Notes: generated by a model from the sequence alone, not told the origin. Shown: positions 45,780-59,100, counted from the first letter of the stretch. The stretch: 64,000 nt of DNA from Hanleya hanleyi (GCA_036873755.1 JAVTVY010025107.1:51288-115287), one strand, 5' to 3'. Numbers and translations are program-made.

Positions 45780-48700
45780 GCTTCACTGCATGGAAACTAT
45801 ATTACAGAAGCAAAAAAACGTTCAGTCAACCGTTCTGAGTTGATTTTAAAACTTGAGAAGGCAGAAAGACCCTTCCGCATCCAACGCCTATGATGTAGCA
45901 GTTGCCTCCCTCATGTATATCCCCCCGAGACCAACAATGCTAAAAAGTATTGCTGCCATTTCGACGGGGGACTTAGCATCCTCTGGCTGCTTGTCCGTAA
46001 TGTTTCTGGTCCACCGCTTAATGGCTCGTGTCCAGTTTTGGTCTGGAAGGGCTCCTGCCCGTTGGGCTCATATTTAGTGGACTCCTGCCCTGACTGTCCG
46101 CGCTCCCGGGAAGACATCCCGATTGCAAATTGTTTTTTTTTCTCACCGAATCAAACCCTTATGATACACTGGGGAAATGTCAGAGGTGGGGGGTTTGTTC
46201 AGAGGGCAAATGTCCTAATTGGAGGAAATGTCCGTACATCACTTGCGCCAAGTCTGAATGATTCACGACTGTTTTAGAAATTGAGTATTTCAGAATTGTT
46301 CAGTGTGTTCCGTTTCAATTCCACATTGACCTGAAATAATGCAAAGCAAAATGATCACGAAGCCTGGAAGTTTTATTGTGAAAACCTGATATTGAAAGCT
46401 GTTGTTGTTGAATGTTGCTGCAATCACGTTTTGGTTCTTTTGTTCGACAAACACAGATCGTTTGTAATGTAATTCTCACATGGAATAAAATCATACAGCC
46501 TGATGTATTATTCAGTAATTGTCATAATTATAATGTCACTACTTGTCTACTTATTACTAATTTGTGAAAAAAATGTGGCAGGGCAAAATAAATACGAAAA
46601 TCAGTCCAACGTATTTGAATAATTATTAAGAGAGTCTTCACCAACTAGTCTGGAAGCCACTCAGGAGAAAGTGTCATTCCGTTGCACCCGCAGCGTAGAT
46701 TTTGTTTGACTTCTTTTTCTGGAAGATCAACATCTCCCAGTGAAGTAAATACCGGGTGTAGATGTATACGCTGGTGCCTAAGGTTGTTACATGCACTTGT
46801 TCTATACTTACTGGTTTTGAAAAACTTGAATGGGGTAGGTGTAATTCAGCCTTCGTATTTTTATTACCCCCGCGCTTTGCAGAATGAGGGGGTCTTTTCT
46901 ATGTTGCTTCAAACATTTGCTGCTTTGAAGCAACAGGAACGCAACTTGACTGGATGGAGCCTAGTTAGTTTGTCGCGATATGACTGAAACATATTGTTGA
47001 AAGCGACGTTAAATCAGTCTCACTCACCCACTCACTCTTTCCATTGCCTATATCTCATATAGTTACGGCACACACGAGTACGCCGTCAAACACCTGCTGA
47101 ATTTGTGACATAACTCGCTCACGACACGATAGCCCACTCGGACACATTCGCACCGTACACAAACGAGAGACACATCCAACTGGCATGATACGCGTCCTGA
47201 GCTCCCATCTCCCAACTATCCTATCCCCGAGCTCAGGACTCCTAACATCTTATTGCAGCATGACTCAGCCAGTGTGACAATGGAAAGAGGGAAACAACTC
47301 TCGTCTGACAATTATTTGCTAGGCGAACAATAGGGTTACATTCATTGGAGAATAGCGGGAAAATACTGAAGATACGGAAAATCTACCAGAAGCGTCAAGT
47401 CTTTGAATGTTCTTCTACGAAAGACATTGCAAGAAATTAGACGTCTGTATCTCACGGTTCCAGAGTTATAGCCCTTACAAAATTTGTATTTTGTCCCCCG
47501 CAAAATTCAAGATGACGGCCAAACCACTTGACCTAGAAACTGGTTTTCCCCATATTCGTGATCGCCTTCTAATGTACTGTATATGTAGCTATTATTCCCG
47601 TACAAATCCGTCACATGAAAAATCGCTGAATTTTTGATTGATCGCTGACGTTCATTTTCAATTCACGGATCAAGTGGTCTTTGAAGATTTGACCATGAAA
47701 CTGGATCAATCCAATATGGTCGCCAAGCCAATCAGTACTAATTAGTAATATGCAGTAGATCATAACATGTGAAGTTGGAGCATCATCGGCTTAAGAGTTT
47801 CGAAACTTCGAGGTTGGCGCAACCAACGATTGCCGTCGTTTTTTTAGTCTACTGGACAACCTTCAAACAGAGTTATTTCCCCTTACGCTATGTCGATGGA
47901 GCCTGTCATCGGACACTTACTCAGACTCCAAGCATGATTAATCTGTCCATGTGTCTGTTATTCATATAGCCTACAACCAGAACATCATTTCACAAACGTA
48001 CATTTACCCTGTCAATTCAAATCGGTCAAATGACTATCAGATAAATGGTATTTGGTTCCAACCTGCTATAGATGTGTAGGACGTTTTGATTTCTGTTTAA
48101 AAAGGTGTTCAGATTTGGTTTTTTTTTTTATCAAATTCCGTTTGCTCTTTAATAAGGCGGACTACTTTTCGATTACAAATTATGGGTTCGTTTACGCCTA
48201 ATGAATTCAATCCAGTAGTGCTGTCTGATTCAGGAATAATTAGCAAAACACTTCAGGAAATCTTGTCAGTTAAGGCTGCTCCCCGCTGTCATTTGTCAGA
48301 AAAACCCAAGCGGAAAGTGCCAAAAGACGTTTTCGTGCCCAACATAATAAATATGAGCTATAATTGTAGGGTTGTAGCTTTGTATGAAAATTGTCACTTA
48401 TCGAAGGCGAAAAAACGCATTGGCATTCTCTACACAGTGGGTCTTCACCAATTAAGCCATGTAACCTTTGACGGAGATTACAACTGCGCGATTATCCGAA
48501 TTGCCCTGTATCGGCACCCTGTTTGTCTACTGGGTAGCTGTGGAAGACTGAGACACACAGAGTTGAAAGACGACTTTTGCATTTCGTGAAATGGAACTTC
48601 CGGTGTAAATTACTGACAAGTACTATAATAAACAACTGAGATCAAAACTTGCCGCGGTAGCGGTCATGTTGATGAAAGTGTACGTGTAGTGTTTGTTTTT

Positions 48701-49184
48701 GTCCACCGGCGCAAATGCGGCCGGGAGACTTTAAAATGGCTTGTGTTCTGTGGACTGTCCCTAGGTCTGCATGCAGGTGGTGTCACTAAGGGTTTCGTTC
48801 CATCCTTTGTGAGTGTCCGTGCGAATTATACGTGTTGGGACACGATAAACTTGAAAGGCTTTTGTATTATTCTGAAAGGAAATGGTACGATAAGGCGAGA
48901 TTATGGCCTATACGTGGTGCAACCACATCACTGGGGGTCTAATAATATCGGCATTAGTCAGATTTTTGGACAGGATTCCGGGCTGTGCGCACATTACCGG
49001 AAATGACATTATATATAGTAAAATAGATGTTTGCCGAACATTTCGATTACTTTTCAAGTCTGCATAGTCTGTTGTCCTAGCATTAAAAAGAATGATCTGG
49101 AGATTATTTTCCCTGTTTATCTGGACAGAGCATATGAAAAGTAGATCGCTCATGTTCAAAACTGAAGGAGTTGTTCGGCCGGAT
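45780..49184. other. No gene recognised; one SINE-type tail
   Basis: 46960-47035 (CTGAAACATATTGTTGAAAG, GCGACGTTAAATC, then CTCACTCACCCACTCACTC) is a SINE-type tail. The 135-codon frame at 48182-48589 and the 105-codon frame at 48689-49006 have no recognisable family, signal peptide or domain. Confidence 0.4.
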
Positions 49185-49197
49185 TCAAACAGAACCG

Positions 49198-49431
49198 GAG
49201 GCCCTCGGTGGCCGAGTGGTCCAAGGCGCTTCGCTGATGACCGCTAGCCTCACACCGCTGAACCGGCACGGGTTCGAGCCCAGCTGGTCCATGTGTGAAA
49301 GTCTGTCAGATAATACCGAAGGGCGGTGGTTCTCTCCGGGTACTCCGGCTTCCTCCACCAACCAAACTGACTGTCACCATATGAGTGAAACAAACTTGAG
49401 TGTGACATTAAGCCAAATTCCCTCCTCCTCC
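49198..49431 (+). mobile_element. tRNA-derived SINE with 13-bp target duplication
   Basis: The head has an A box (TGGCCGAGTGG, near 49209) and B box (GGTTCGAGCCC, near 49270). The body has a GGGCGGTGGTTCTCTCCGGG/TACTCCGGCTTCCTCCACC block that I recognise as a conserved central domain in metazoan SINEs. The tail ends in CCTCCTCCTCC. TCAAACAGAACCG flanks both sides (49185-49197, 49432-49444), so this is a retroposed copy with intact boundaries. Confidence 0.85.
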
Positions 49432-49444
49432 TCAAACAGAACCG

Positions 49445-52400
49445 TGCGTAAGTGGGTTTTCCCCTGAGCCTGTGAAATGGAGCATGCGCTGTGGGGAGGA
49501 TGTACGTGGTGCAGTTGAAATCGAAATAGTAAAATGTCCTTAAAATAATTTTGTTTTAATGTAATGGCAAGAGAAAATATGTGAAATTCTAGCTCAATTG
49601 CATTATGATAATAGTTAGAACATGAAATTGAATAAATTGATGTTGTGTTAAAAATAAGCACAGCAAAAGATGGCAATTGTGGCAATGATGAAGCTAACGT
49701 CAAATTAAGAGAGTAGTCAAGGCTGCCCGAATTGACTGTACCCGACTCGATTTGGGGTACTATTCAGATGGTCAAGATATCCGAAGGAACAACTGTCCCA
49801 TCTGGTACGAGCATGTCTGGAATTAATGTTGGAATATTGAGGAACATCACTTGGAAGAAGGTATGGTGAATGCCCTATACCAGCGAAAAGAACAAACGTA
49901 TACAATTCATGACCACAGTGCAAAATTGTGTTCAAGTGGGCTTTCGTTCACGTGTTTCGAATTACATGAATGCAGAAAAAAAACAATTACAAAGACACTG
50001 ACGTCCTCTGGTATCCGCTGAGATGCAATCACTTCCCGGGTGATAGTCTGCAGAAATTATGACTGATGGTGACCGACCATGGTATGGTCCAGGATTTAGT
50101 TCCTCATCATTGGAAAAAATTAAACGAGTATATGCATAGTGTTACAGGTCTCTGTATTGCCAACCGATTTGACCAGTTGCACCAGTGTATCTTTATCTAA
50201 ATGTTGTTGGCTTAACACAGTAACCATTGGAAACATCTGCAGACTGGAGAAAAATACACAAAAACAAAGTGAAGAAATAGGTGAAATGTCTCAAATTTTT
50301 AATTGTCAGCTTTCTGATATAAAATTGTTTATAGGGAGTTGCTTTCTTTAACAGAATCTGGTTCACTACAGGAATGAAAGTCCCCACTATAATCCAACTT
50401 TGCATAAAATCAATGCCCATGTTTGATAATACAAAACTTATTTTCCCTCTGGCAGCTTTGAATCTTTGAATTCTGACAGGCAAAATATCTGAGCTGGAGA
50501 CTATGGCGGACTTTTACGGAAGTTAAGTATGTGTTTATCAAAATAATTAGACTATCGACAAATCAATGTCTGGTGAGAATCCTTCTACTATATTGAACAG
50601 TATCGGGTCACAGTACCATCAATTAAAAAAATATTTTCAAGTCAGCAAATCAATTCCCAATGATCATCTCCAAGATTCCAATAATCAGTTTCAATCTCCA
50701 AGATGTCACACCAAGTCATTTTTATTTCAGTCTCCAAGATGTCTCCAAGTTAAAAAGAATAATCAGCTCCAAGTAATAAATAAAAAACGACGTCTGGTCA
50801 GGCGGAATGCAAAGGTTTGGATTGTTGTCGTTGTTGTTGTTGTTGTTCTCCGGTATCCGTTACCACTGTGGTGTTATTATTGTAACTTCGGTCGAGGCTA
50901 AATTCATGACGTTCAAGCGATCGAATCGTGGTCTTTCGACTATAAGAATGGTGTATATCATAAAATATAACAACTACAGTAAATCAAGGTAAAACAAAAC
51001 AAAGTGAGACCGATATTGTTGTTGTGGAAGAAAATGACGTCTGAGGAAATCATCCTCCTCGCATGAAAACACAATCATCTTCATCTCTGCTGCAGTCGTA
51101 TCGACTGGTTGCCTATTATATTCCTTCCTGCATGGAATACCGAGGGAGAAAACCAGTCTAATGTCGCAGTCTGACATTTCGAGTTTTTTTTTGTTTTAAT
51201 ACGATTGGAAGTGTTGTGGAGTTTGAACCCAAGGTACTATTTTTCTGACTTTTCTCTTTTTTCTGAATTGTATCAACAATTGCAAAGTATTCTTCGGACC
51301 AAAGAAACAACATTCGAAGGGCACAATCTTAAGTGACGCTCCAGGGCCGTAATTCCTGTCTGCCAGAAGAGGATAGATGAAAGCCTGCAGTAGTCCATTT
51401 TTATCAAAAACAACACAGAACTATTTTGTCGGAATGACACCTTGGCCGGGTAGTCAAGCGCCAGCGCCACCAGGGGCTGTCCTGATTGGCCAGTGAACGG
51501 TTTTTGCGAAGACGGTCCCAATAGCACGTCGTTGCACGACGGCTAAAAACTATCGTATATATGGCGCTGGGCTCGATTTGATTTTCAACGGTTATTGTAA
51601 ATCACCTGACACGTTAAAATGCTATGTTTTGATCTTCAACGTATCACAACTTTTTGCCGTTTCGTACAATGTCGGTTACACGTCAATAATTCACACTCTC
51701 TCTCAGTGCTGCCAAGTTGTGGCTGCCATTTTTTTTTAGTTTTTCGGTCCTTCCCCATATCCAACGTTAAATACTCGAATTAAATTTCTTGAGTCTCTCA
51801 TTTACTCCATCTTAATTTTTGGAAATTCTTTTTCAGAGGTCAGAGTGAATTTCTGGAGATTCAAGAAATTTCAGTGAGACTTGACCTGCTCTGCGAATGT
51901 ACATCATTTAGAGTTATTCTGCCAATATAACACACGTGAATGTAGGGGAGAATCAACTCGTTGTCATCTCAATAATGTGAGCGCGTGTTTCGTTAGACTC
52001 AAAGTAAAAGTACTACAGGGGAGAACGTACATAGTAAATACGCCAAAGTTTATATGAAAGTGGTCGCGCGATGGATGTATACTACTTCAAAACACATCTT
52101 TTGTTACACGCGGGAGTTATGACTATTATATGGTGGTTCACTAAAGCAAGCAAAATATCTCATTCCTTACACCCGTGGAATTTGAAAAATCTAAATTTTA
52201 AAAGTAGTATCGAAAGTCGGGTATTGGCTTTTCCTTATTCAAGCGTGAATGTTAATAATACAAGCGTCTAGTTCGTCATTCAAAATTCAGACATCGTCCA
52301 TTAAAGAATTTTCGAGTCAATAATCCAAAGACCTAATTCATATAATAGCATTAACACCAAATTAAAAGAATAGATCATAGAATACATAAAACCAGGCTAG

Positions 52401-53810
52401 TTTCCTGCAAGAGGGAAGCGGTCAACAGTTTTCAATGATGCCAGCAAGACATTATGATGTTCCAAAAATCTCAAATCCATATCGCTGATCAGTATTCTTA
52501 ATCCATATGATTTTCCTTGTAAATGTGAATGATATTCATACGTACTGTAGGGAATCGTAGGACCTTTGTTGTGATATTAAGTGCAAAATTTAGAAGCCCC
52601 TCTTTCGAAGGAAGTGGTTGGCTCTGAAAAGGGGGTTTTAGAGGGAATTGATGTTTCAAATCAAGTCTTATGAGGACCACTTTTTGTTCACATCTGCAGA
52701 ACGCTCACGGTAGTACTCTGGGAACTTGCCGGCAAAAACCTCGGTGTTCATCTATCCTTTCTAGGGCAACCGAACAACCAACATCTTTCGTATCTCATCC
52801 TTCTAATAAGAGAAAAATTCTTCTCCCTGGTCGTGGAGATTCGGTGTTTGAAAAACGGCACACTTTGTTTGATTGTCCTTGTTCGTGAATCTTCTTTGTG
52901 ACTTGCCTTGTAAAAGATCTTATTTCTTCTTCTTTGGGGCTTGTTGTATAAATATTCTGTCTTCTTTGTGGCACTTGATATCTTCGTCAATGAGCGACAG
53001 ATTTGCAAAAAACTTGGGAGGTAAAGTGGTTTGTAGAGGCGGTTATCTACGCTCATACTAACCGCTTGTATCACTGACGTCCCTACTCTCCGTGTTCCCC
53101 CGCTGATTCACACCGCATATTTCGCGCCTCTGCGCTCTGCACAGGCCAACCGCCGATGGCCAATGAATATCACTCTTACGAAAGAGTATCATCCGGGCAT
53201 CCGCCACTTTTTTTCTCAGGGGGTGAGAAATCTTTCGGCCAATCACCATGAGCTGTTTCCATCAAATGACGGCGCCAAGCTGCACAGATTAGTCTCTCGG
53301 TAACAGTATTAAACTACCCGACGTATATGACATCCACTGAGTGATAACTGTGTGGAAAAAATGCGAGAAACTAGTGAACTATTTCTTCACAATCAACTGT
53401 GAAACGAAGCAATATGAGTTGTCTCCCTTGTCAAACGTTCACATGACGTTAACGGCAAAAATAATAATAAACGGCAAAACAACTCATAATTATTTTAATT
53501 TCAGGGTTAAGAGTGAATAGATTTTTGGATAACTTCCTCCATTGTCGTTATATTTAGTGAGGTTCATCAACTGATTGCAAAAATTTGTTCACTAATCCCT
53601 TCAAATAATTAACACAGTCGCTAATTTTTTTACCACGCTTCATCGTCGTGAGTAAATAAGGAGATCATGTTGCCTACATTGGTAAGGTAACTACACCGTT
53701 CAAGTGTTTCAGATTTTGAATTGAATGTTGACTTAATATTACGGAAAAAGTTCCTTGGAGCGATGATGTAAGATGAAGTCTCGCTGTCAAAATAGTGATA
53801 TGCCTCCCAC
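49445..53810. other. No feature recognised
   Basis: Mostly unique-looking sequence with a GTTGTTGTTGTC-type microsatellite at 50821-50850 and repeated CTCCAAGATGT at 50697-50750. Open frames of 60-110 codons are scattered on both strands without recognisable content. Confidence 0.4.
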
Positions 53811-53814
53811 TTAA

Positions 53815-54636
53815 AGGAGTACTTACTTTATTTTATATAGGTTCCTATTACAAAGGTCAGACTCTCAAAGAAATATAACCAAACATTTCACTGTCGTTGA
53901 GGGCGATCACCTATTATTTTTATTACAATTCGTGAAGCCATGTTTCCGCTTTGAGGTCGACGTGGGCGCCGTCATGTTGCATGCAGGATGACGTGACTGA
54001 TGACGTCAGCATTCAGAACAACGTCACGTTTGAAGCTTGATTCAGTGACGTTCCCACTATGAACATTTGAATTACTCTGGGTCCGAGTTTTAATTCGAGG
54101 AAAAAACTGGCGCGGCAAATCCCACGGGGGTAATTCCTAAAAGAAAAATGCTTTAGGTTATATCCGCCAACTGAAGACTATCTTCCCCAAGTTTTTCAAC
54201 TGAGACTTGCCCGATTCAGTTTGGACAAAATCTGAAGCTGAGTGGAAAACTAAAAGAGCGTCCTCTGCAATTCTGCAGTGATTTGGGCTGAACGACGATG
54301 CTTCTAAGTTCGTAAACATTTTCATGGTTACACTTGAGCTACAAAAATCAATTAGAACGTCAGTGGATTTACTGGGTTATCGTGCGAATTATCGGCATGA
54401 TCAACTCGATCAACCTTAAATCTCCATGACGTTGTGACGTTTTTAGACGCGCCTCCGCTCATCTGAAAACGTCACGCAGTGGTGCAATGGCGGCGCACAT
54501 TACACGCCGTGGCGAGCAACAAAATATTCAATATTTCGTTTACTTCGCATTCTTTCAACATAAGTTTCATATAATAAGGTTTGGAATACAATTGCTGATA
54601 AATGTAGTCACACTCAAAAATAAGGTAAGTACTCCT
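53815..54636. mobile_element. 822-bp inverted-repeat element at TTAA
   Basis: AGGAGTACTTACTTTATTTT and its inverted partner AAAATAAGGTAAGTACTCCT (one mismatch) are flanked by TTAA at 53811-53814 and 54637-54640. This is consistent with piggyBac-type TTAA targeting, although the ends do not match piggyBac's usual first bases. The interior holds TGACGTCA and AATGGCGGCGC motifs and no transposase. The element lies just upstream of the promoter-like region of the polymerase gene. Confidence 0.7.
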
Positions 54637-54835
54637 TTAAGTGAGAATCGTGTCTCAATATCAGGAATATCTGTTGAGACTGTGGGTGTGACGTAATTTC
54701 GATCACATGAAGTCGTTAGCCAATCTTGATTAGTATGTGGAATCTGGTTAGCTCCGAGCTATTACGGCACAGTGATTGGATAACCAAATAAAGCGAGTAG
54801 TAGGTAGCCGGTATCCGTCACGTAAAGTGCCTCAC

Positions 54836-54917
54836 TGCGCATGCGCGATGACGTCATTTGTGGGCGTGCGCATGCGTGAGTTTATGCAAATGAGTGGGCG
54901 TGGCCTTTTATGCAAAT
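54836..54917. promoter_or_regulatory. NRF1-like / CRE / KLF-like / octamer cluster
   Basis: Within 82 bases: TGCGCATGCGC at 54836 (NRF1 consensus), TGACGTCA at 54849, TGCGCATGCG at 54867, ATGCAAAT at 54884 and 54910, and GGGCGTGGCC at 54896. It opens the repetitive region in front of the polymerase gene. The matches to known consensus words are direct; binding is inference. Confidence 0.55.
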
Positions 54918-54939
54918 GAGGTCATTGGGTGCATTGGGT

Positions 54940-56020
54940 ATATTCAAGATGGCGGCTTGTTTTTTCTAGGTTAGGGGTGGTCGTATTCAAGATGGCGGCC
55001 AATTGCACTTGTTTGACCCTTCATTTGCATATTTTCAAGATGGCGGCCTGTTTTTTCTAGGTTAGGGGTGGTCGGATTCAAGATGGCGGCCTGTTTTTGT
55101 AGGTCAAGGACACTTGCACTTGTTTCGCGCCTCATTTGCATATTTTCAAGATGGCGGCCTGTTTTTTCTAGGTTAGGGGTGGTCGGATTCAAGATGGCGG
55201 CCTGTTTTTTTGTAGGTCAAGGTCAATTGCACTTGTTTCGCTCGTCCTCATTTGCATATTTTCAAGATGGCGGCTTGTTTTTTCTAGGTTAGGGGTGGTC
55301 GGTTTCAAGATGGCGGCCTGTTAATGAGTTTTATGCAAATGAGGTCATTGGGTGCATTGGGTATATTCAAGATGGCGGCTTGTTTTTTCTAGGTTAGGGG
55401 TGGTCGGATTCAAGATGGCGGCCAATTGCACTTGTTTCACCCTTCATTTGCATATTTTCAAGATGGCGGCCTGTTTTTTCTAGGTTAGGGGTGGTCGGAT
55501 TCAAGATGGCGGCCTGTTTTTTTTGTAGGTCAAGGTCAATTGCACTTGTTTCGCGCCTCATTTGCATATTTTCAAGATGGCGGTCTTTTTTTTCTAGGTT
55601 AGGGGTGGTCGGATTCAAGATGGCGGCCTGTTTTTGTAGGGCGGTCAATTGCACTTGTTTCGCTCGTCCTCATTTGCATATTTTCAAGATGGCGGCTTGT
55701 TTTTTTTCTAGGTTAGGGGTGGTCGGTTTCAAGATGGCGGCCTGTTGTCCCCCTGAAAATATGCAAATGAGGTCTCTGGGTTTTTCCCCACTGTTTTCAA
55801 GATGGCGGCCTGTTTTTTGTAGGTTAGGGGTGGTCGGTTTCAAGATGGCGGCCTGTTGTCCGCTGAAAATATGCAAATGAGGTCTTTGCCTATGTCGTTT
55901 TCAAGATGGCGGCCTGTTTTTTGTAGGTTAGGGGTGGTCGGTTTCAAGATGGCGGCCTGTTGTCCGCTGAAAATATGCAAATGAGGTCTTGTTGTCCGCT
56001 GAAAATATGCAAATGAGGTC
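54940..56020. repeat. ~110-bp tandem array of YY1-like and octamer sites upstream of PolB
   Basis: Ten copies of GGTTAGGGGTGGTCGG (near 54969, 55060, 55170, 55290, 55395, 55485, 55600, 55710, 55823 and 55928) alternate with about 20 copies of TTCAAGATGGCGGC and 11 octamers (13 counting 54884 and 54910). Octamers appear as ATTTGCAT up to 55679, apart from one at 55333, and as ATGCAAAT from 55761 on. Some units add AGGTCAAGGTCA and CAATTGCACTTGTTTCGC. Open frames on both strands (up to 129 codons) reflect the repeat and are not genes. Confidence 0.85.
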
Positions 56021-56027
56021 AATGGGC

Positions 56028-56070
56028 TATAAAAGGAGTTCATTTTTTAGGGCCAGGGTGTATTCAATCT
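56028..56070 (+). promoter_or_regulatory. TATA box and initiator-like site for PolB
   Basis: TATAAAAGG at 56028-56036 sits right after the last octamer. TCAATCT at 56064-56070 fits an initiator, with its A 38 bases from the TATA start (slightly long). The leader to the ATG is about 80 bases and contains TTACTTTTTTCCAG just before TAAGCATG, which could be a splice acceptor. Confidence 0.6.
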
Positions 56071-56145
56071 GACTTACCTGACCTGTCTCCCAGCCAGTCA
56101 GCCACGCAGCCAGCACAGCCACCCATTTACTTTTTTCCAGTAAGC

Positions 56146-59100
56146 ATGAGACGTGGAGAAGATTTTCCCTTCGACCCAGCAGCACCTCCGGTTGAAGTCT
56201 TGCCTGAAGATGCACGTGTCAGGGCCATTTATCAACGACACTGGGCTACCATACGCCATTGTTTTCACCGTGATCGTCGTCTTTTGGACTTATACAATTT
56301 TCGGCTGGAGGACCTCACGTATCTCACTACATATGCCGAGAACATTTTCAAAGATCAGCGTACTGCCTTCAAGTTGAATGTGACATTTGGGTATATCTTA
56401 CGACATAAAGAGACGGACCAACTGCGGTATTTCTATCCCAGTAACAATTCGTATGTGTTTGACCAGCCATTCACCATCACGGATGCGATTTCTCTGGAGC
56501 CGGTGGTCGAGCAACTCACTACATTAGACCCGTTGGAGTGGGCCCGCCTGCAACGCCCCAATACACAATGGTTGGTGGAAATGGTGACTAACGTCACATT
56601 TTTCGTCACGAAAATGCGAGATCACCCGATCGGTGCTCCTGTACAACTTCCCCCGTGGTTGATTCTTCGAAAAGGCCTGTATGGATTAACAGCAGGACAA
56701 AAGGGGCCCTACAAAGACCGGAAATGTCTGTTTCGGTGTTTGGCCGTGCATCTGGACGAGTGTGACCCCCAGGCTTGTGACACAGTGGCCGATGGCTATT
56801 GGGAAGAATATCTAGAGCAGCACGACATGGATAAGCGGCACTTCCGTGGAGTTCCCTTTAAGCATTTGGATGATGTGGAAACATTGTTCGATATTAATAT
56901 CTTTGTTTATCGATTACGACGGGAGGATGACGACACCTTTGTGGCTGAATTGGTTCGTCGATCCACAGAACGGTATGCTGCTACGATGAAAGTGAATGTG
57001 TTCGATGACAATGGCGTGAGTCATTTTTCGCTCATTACCAATATGAGCCTGTACGCTCAGTCTTTCAGTTGTGCCCAATGCCATCGTGTGTTTCATCGCT
57101 CCAACGACTTACATTGCCACGAGAAAATCTGTGACAACAGTGTCAAGCGAGTCTATCCGGGTGGAGTGTATCATAATACACCTACTATTTTCCAGGAACT
57201 GGCCGATGAGGGTATCATCATACCGGAAGAGGACCGTTATTTTCCCTACCGGGCATGCTATGATTTTGAGGCCGTGTTGGAGCCCATGGACCTGTTTTCG
57301 GCTAAAACGCAGTGGACACAGCGACATATCCCCCTCAGTGTCAGCATTTCATCCAATGTACCTGGCTATGACGCTGCACCGGTGTGTTTCGTGTCCACGG
57401 GAGAAGCCCATGAGTTGATCACCCGTATGATGGAGTATTTAGAGCGAGTGAGTGCGGCCAGTACGGAATTGTTGGTGGCCAAGTTCGACGACGTACTCAC
57501 CCAGCTGGACGACCGCATTCCTGAACCGGGTGTAGCGTTCAGCGACGATGAAGAGTCCGAGTCCGAGCCCGAGTCCCAGCAGTCCCAGCCTCTGCAGTCG
57601 CAGGATGTCCCATTACCTAAACCGTATGCGAAGAAATTGAAGTTACGGTTCCTTCAATACTTAGGTCAGTTACCGGTGCTCGGCTTCAATTCGGGGCGAT
57701 ACGACTTGAACCTGGTCAAGGAATTTCTCTATCCTTACTTAGCGCAGTCCGATACCCTCAAGTCGGTGATCAAGAAGATCAACAACCACATGGCCCTCAC
57801 TACCACATCACTGCATTTTCTCGATATACGGAACTATTTAGCTCCAAATTGTAGCTATGACCAGTGGGTCAAGGCCTATGACTGTGCACAAACCAAAGGT
57901 TACTTTCCTTACACCTATATGACGAGCCTGGACCGCTTAGAAGACACCCAGTTACCACCTCGGGAAGCGTTTTACAATGACCTGAAAGGGGAAGCTCTGC
58001 CGGAGGCCACCTACATCGAACTCCAGCAGGTATGGAACTGCCACAGCATGAAGACGTTGCGAGATTTCCTGGTGTGGTACAACAATTTGGACGTCGTGCC
58101 CTTTCTCGAAGCGGCCGAGAAAATGGTGCAACTCTTTCGTCGCCAAATGCATGTGGACATCTTCAAAGAGTGTTTAAGTTTACCCGGTCTGGCGCTTCGC
58201 CATCTCTTTCAAGACTGTCCTACGTACTTCTCGCTCATTCAAAAAAAAGATGCAGACATGCACGATTGTCTGAAGCGGAACATTGTGGGTGGTCCCAGTC
58301 TTATTTTCCACCGCTACCATGAGAAGGACGTCACGACACTGCCCAGTGGGAAACCCTGTGCCAAAATCATCGGTTTTGACGCCAATGCGTTGTACCTGTG
58401 GTCGCTCGCCCAACCTATGCCGAGTGGACATTATACACGTTGGGTGTCAGAAGGTGAACATTTTACACCTGAACGGACGCCCTATAAACATCTTGCCGAC
58501 CAGTGGATAGACTGGGAAGCCTATCGACGGGCCATTTATATTCGTCACCAGACCAACGCCACGGAGAAGCGGATAGGGGATCGCCGACTGCCCGTCGATG
58601 GGTTTGCCCTTGTACGAGGCACACCCACTGTATTTCAGTTTTACGGGTGTTACTGGCACGGTCACGAATGTCATTTTAGCGCTGGACGCTTCAATCAGCG
58701 ACGTGGAAAATCGGCACAAGAATTACGGGAAGAAGTAGTGATCAACGGTGATTATGTCAAAGAGCGAGGATTCCATCTCATAGAGATGTGGGAGTGTGAA
58801 TTCCACACCATGTGCCAGGCCCTACCTCATTTACAACGGTTCTTAAAAGAGCGTGAATATCCCTTGAGTCGTCGGCGATTGCTCAGTCTACCTCAGATGT
58901 TGGACGCCATTCGTTCGGGTCAGCTCTACGGCTTTGTAGAATGTGATGTGCACGTTCCCGACACTCTCAAGCCCCTCTTCGCCCAGTGTCCGCCTATCTT
59001 CAAGAACACGCTGGTGGGTCGGTCTGACATTGGTGAGACCATGAGCGCCTATGCGGAGCAACACGAGTGTTTATCTAAACCGCGCCGCATGTTGATTGGT

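Noticed and set aside
48182..49006. Two non-repeat open frames of 135 and 105 codons
   Set aside because: No domain, signal peptide, or regular pattern; not called as genes, though chance cannot be told from a lineage-specific gene by eye.
51205..51240. B-box-like GGGTTCAAACTCC on the - strand
   Set aside because: No A box at tRNA spacing and no foldable tRNA.
54971..56043. Frames with repeated GFKMAACF / LENMQMRRETSA
   Set aside because: They translate the YY1/octamer array in front of PolB, on both strands.
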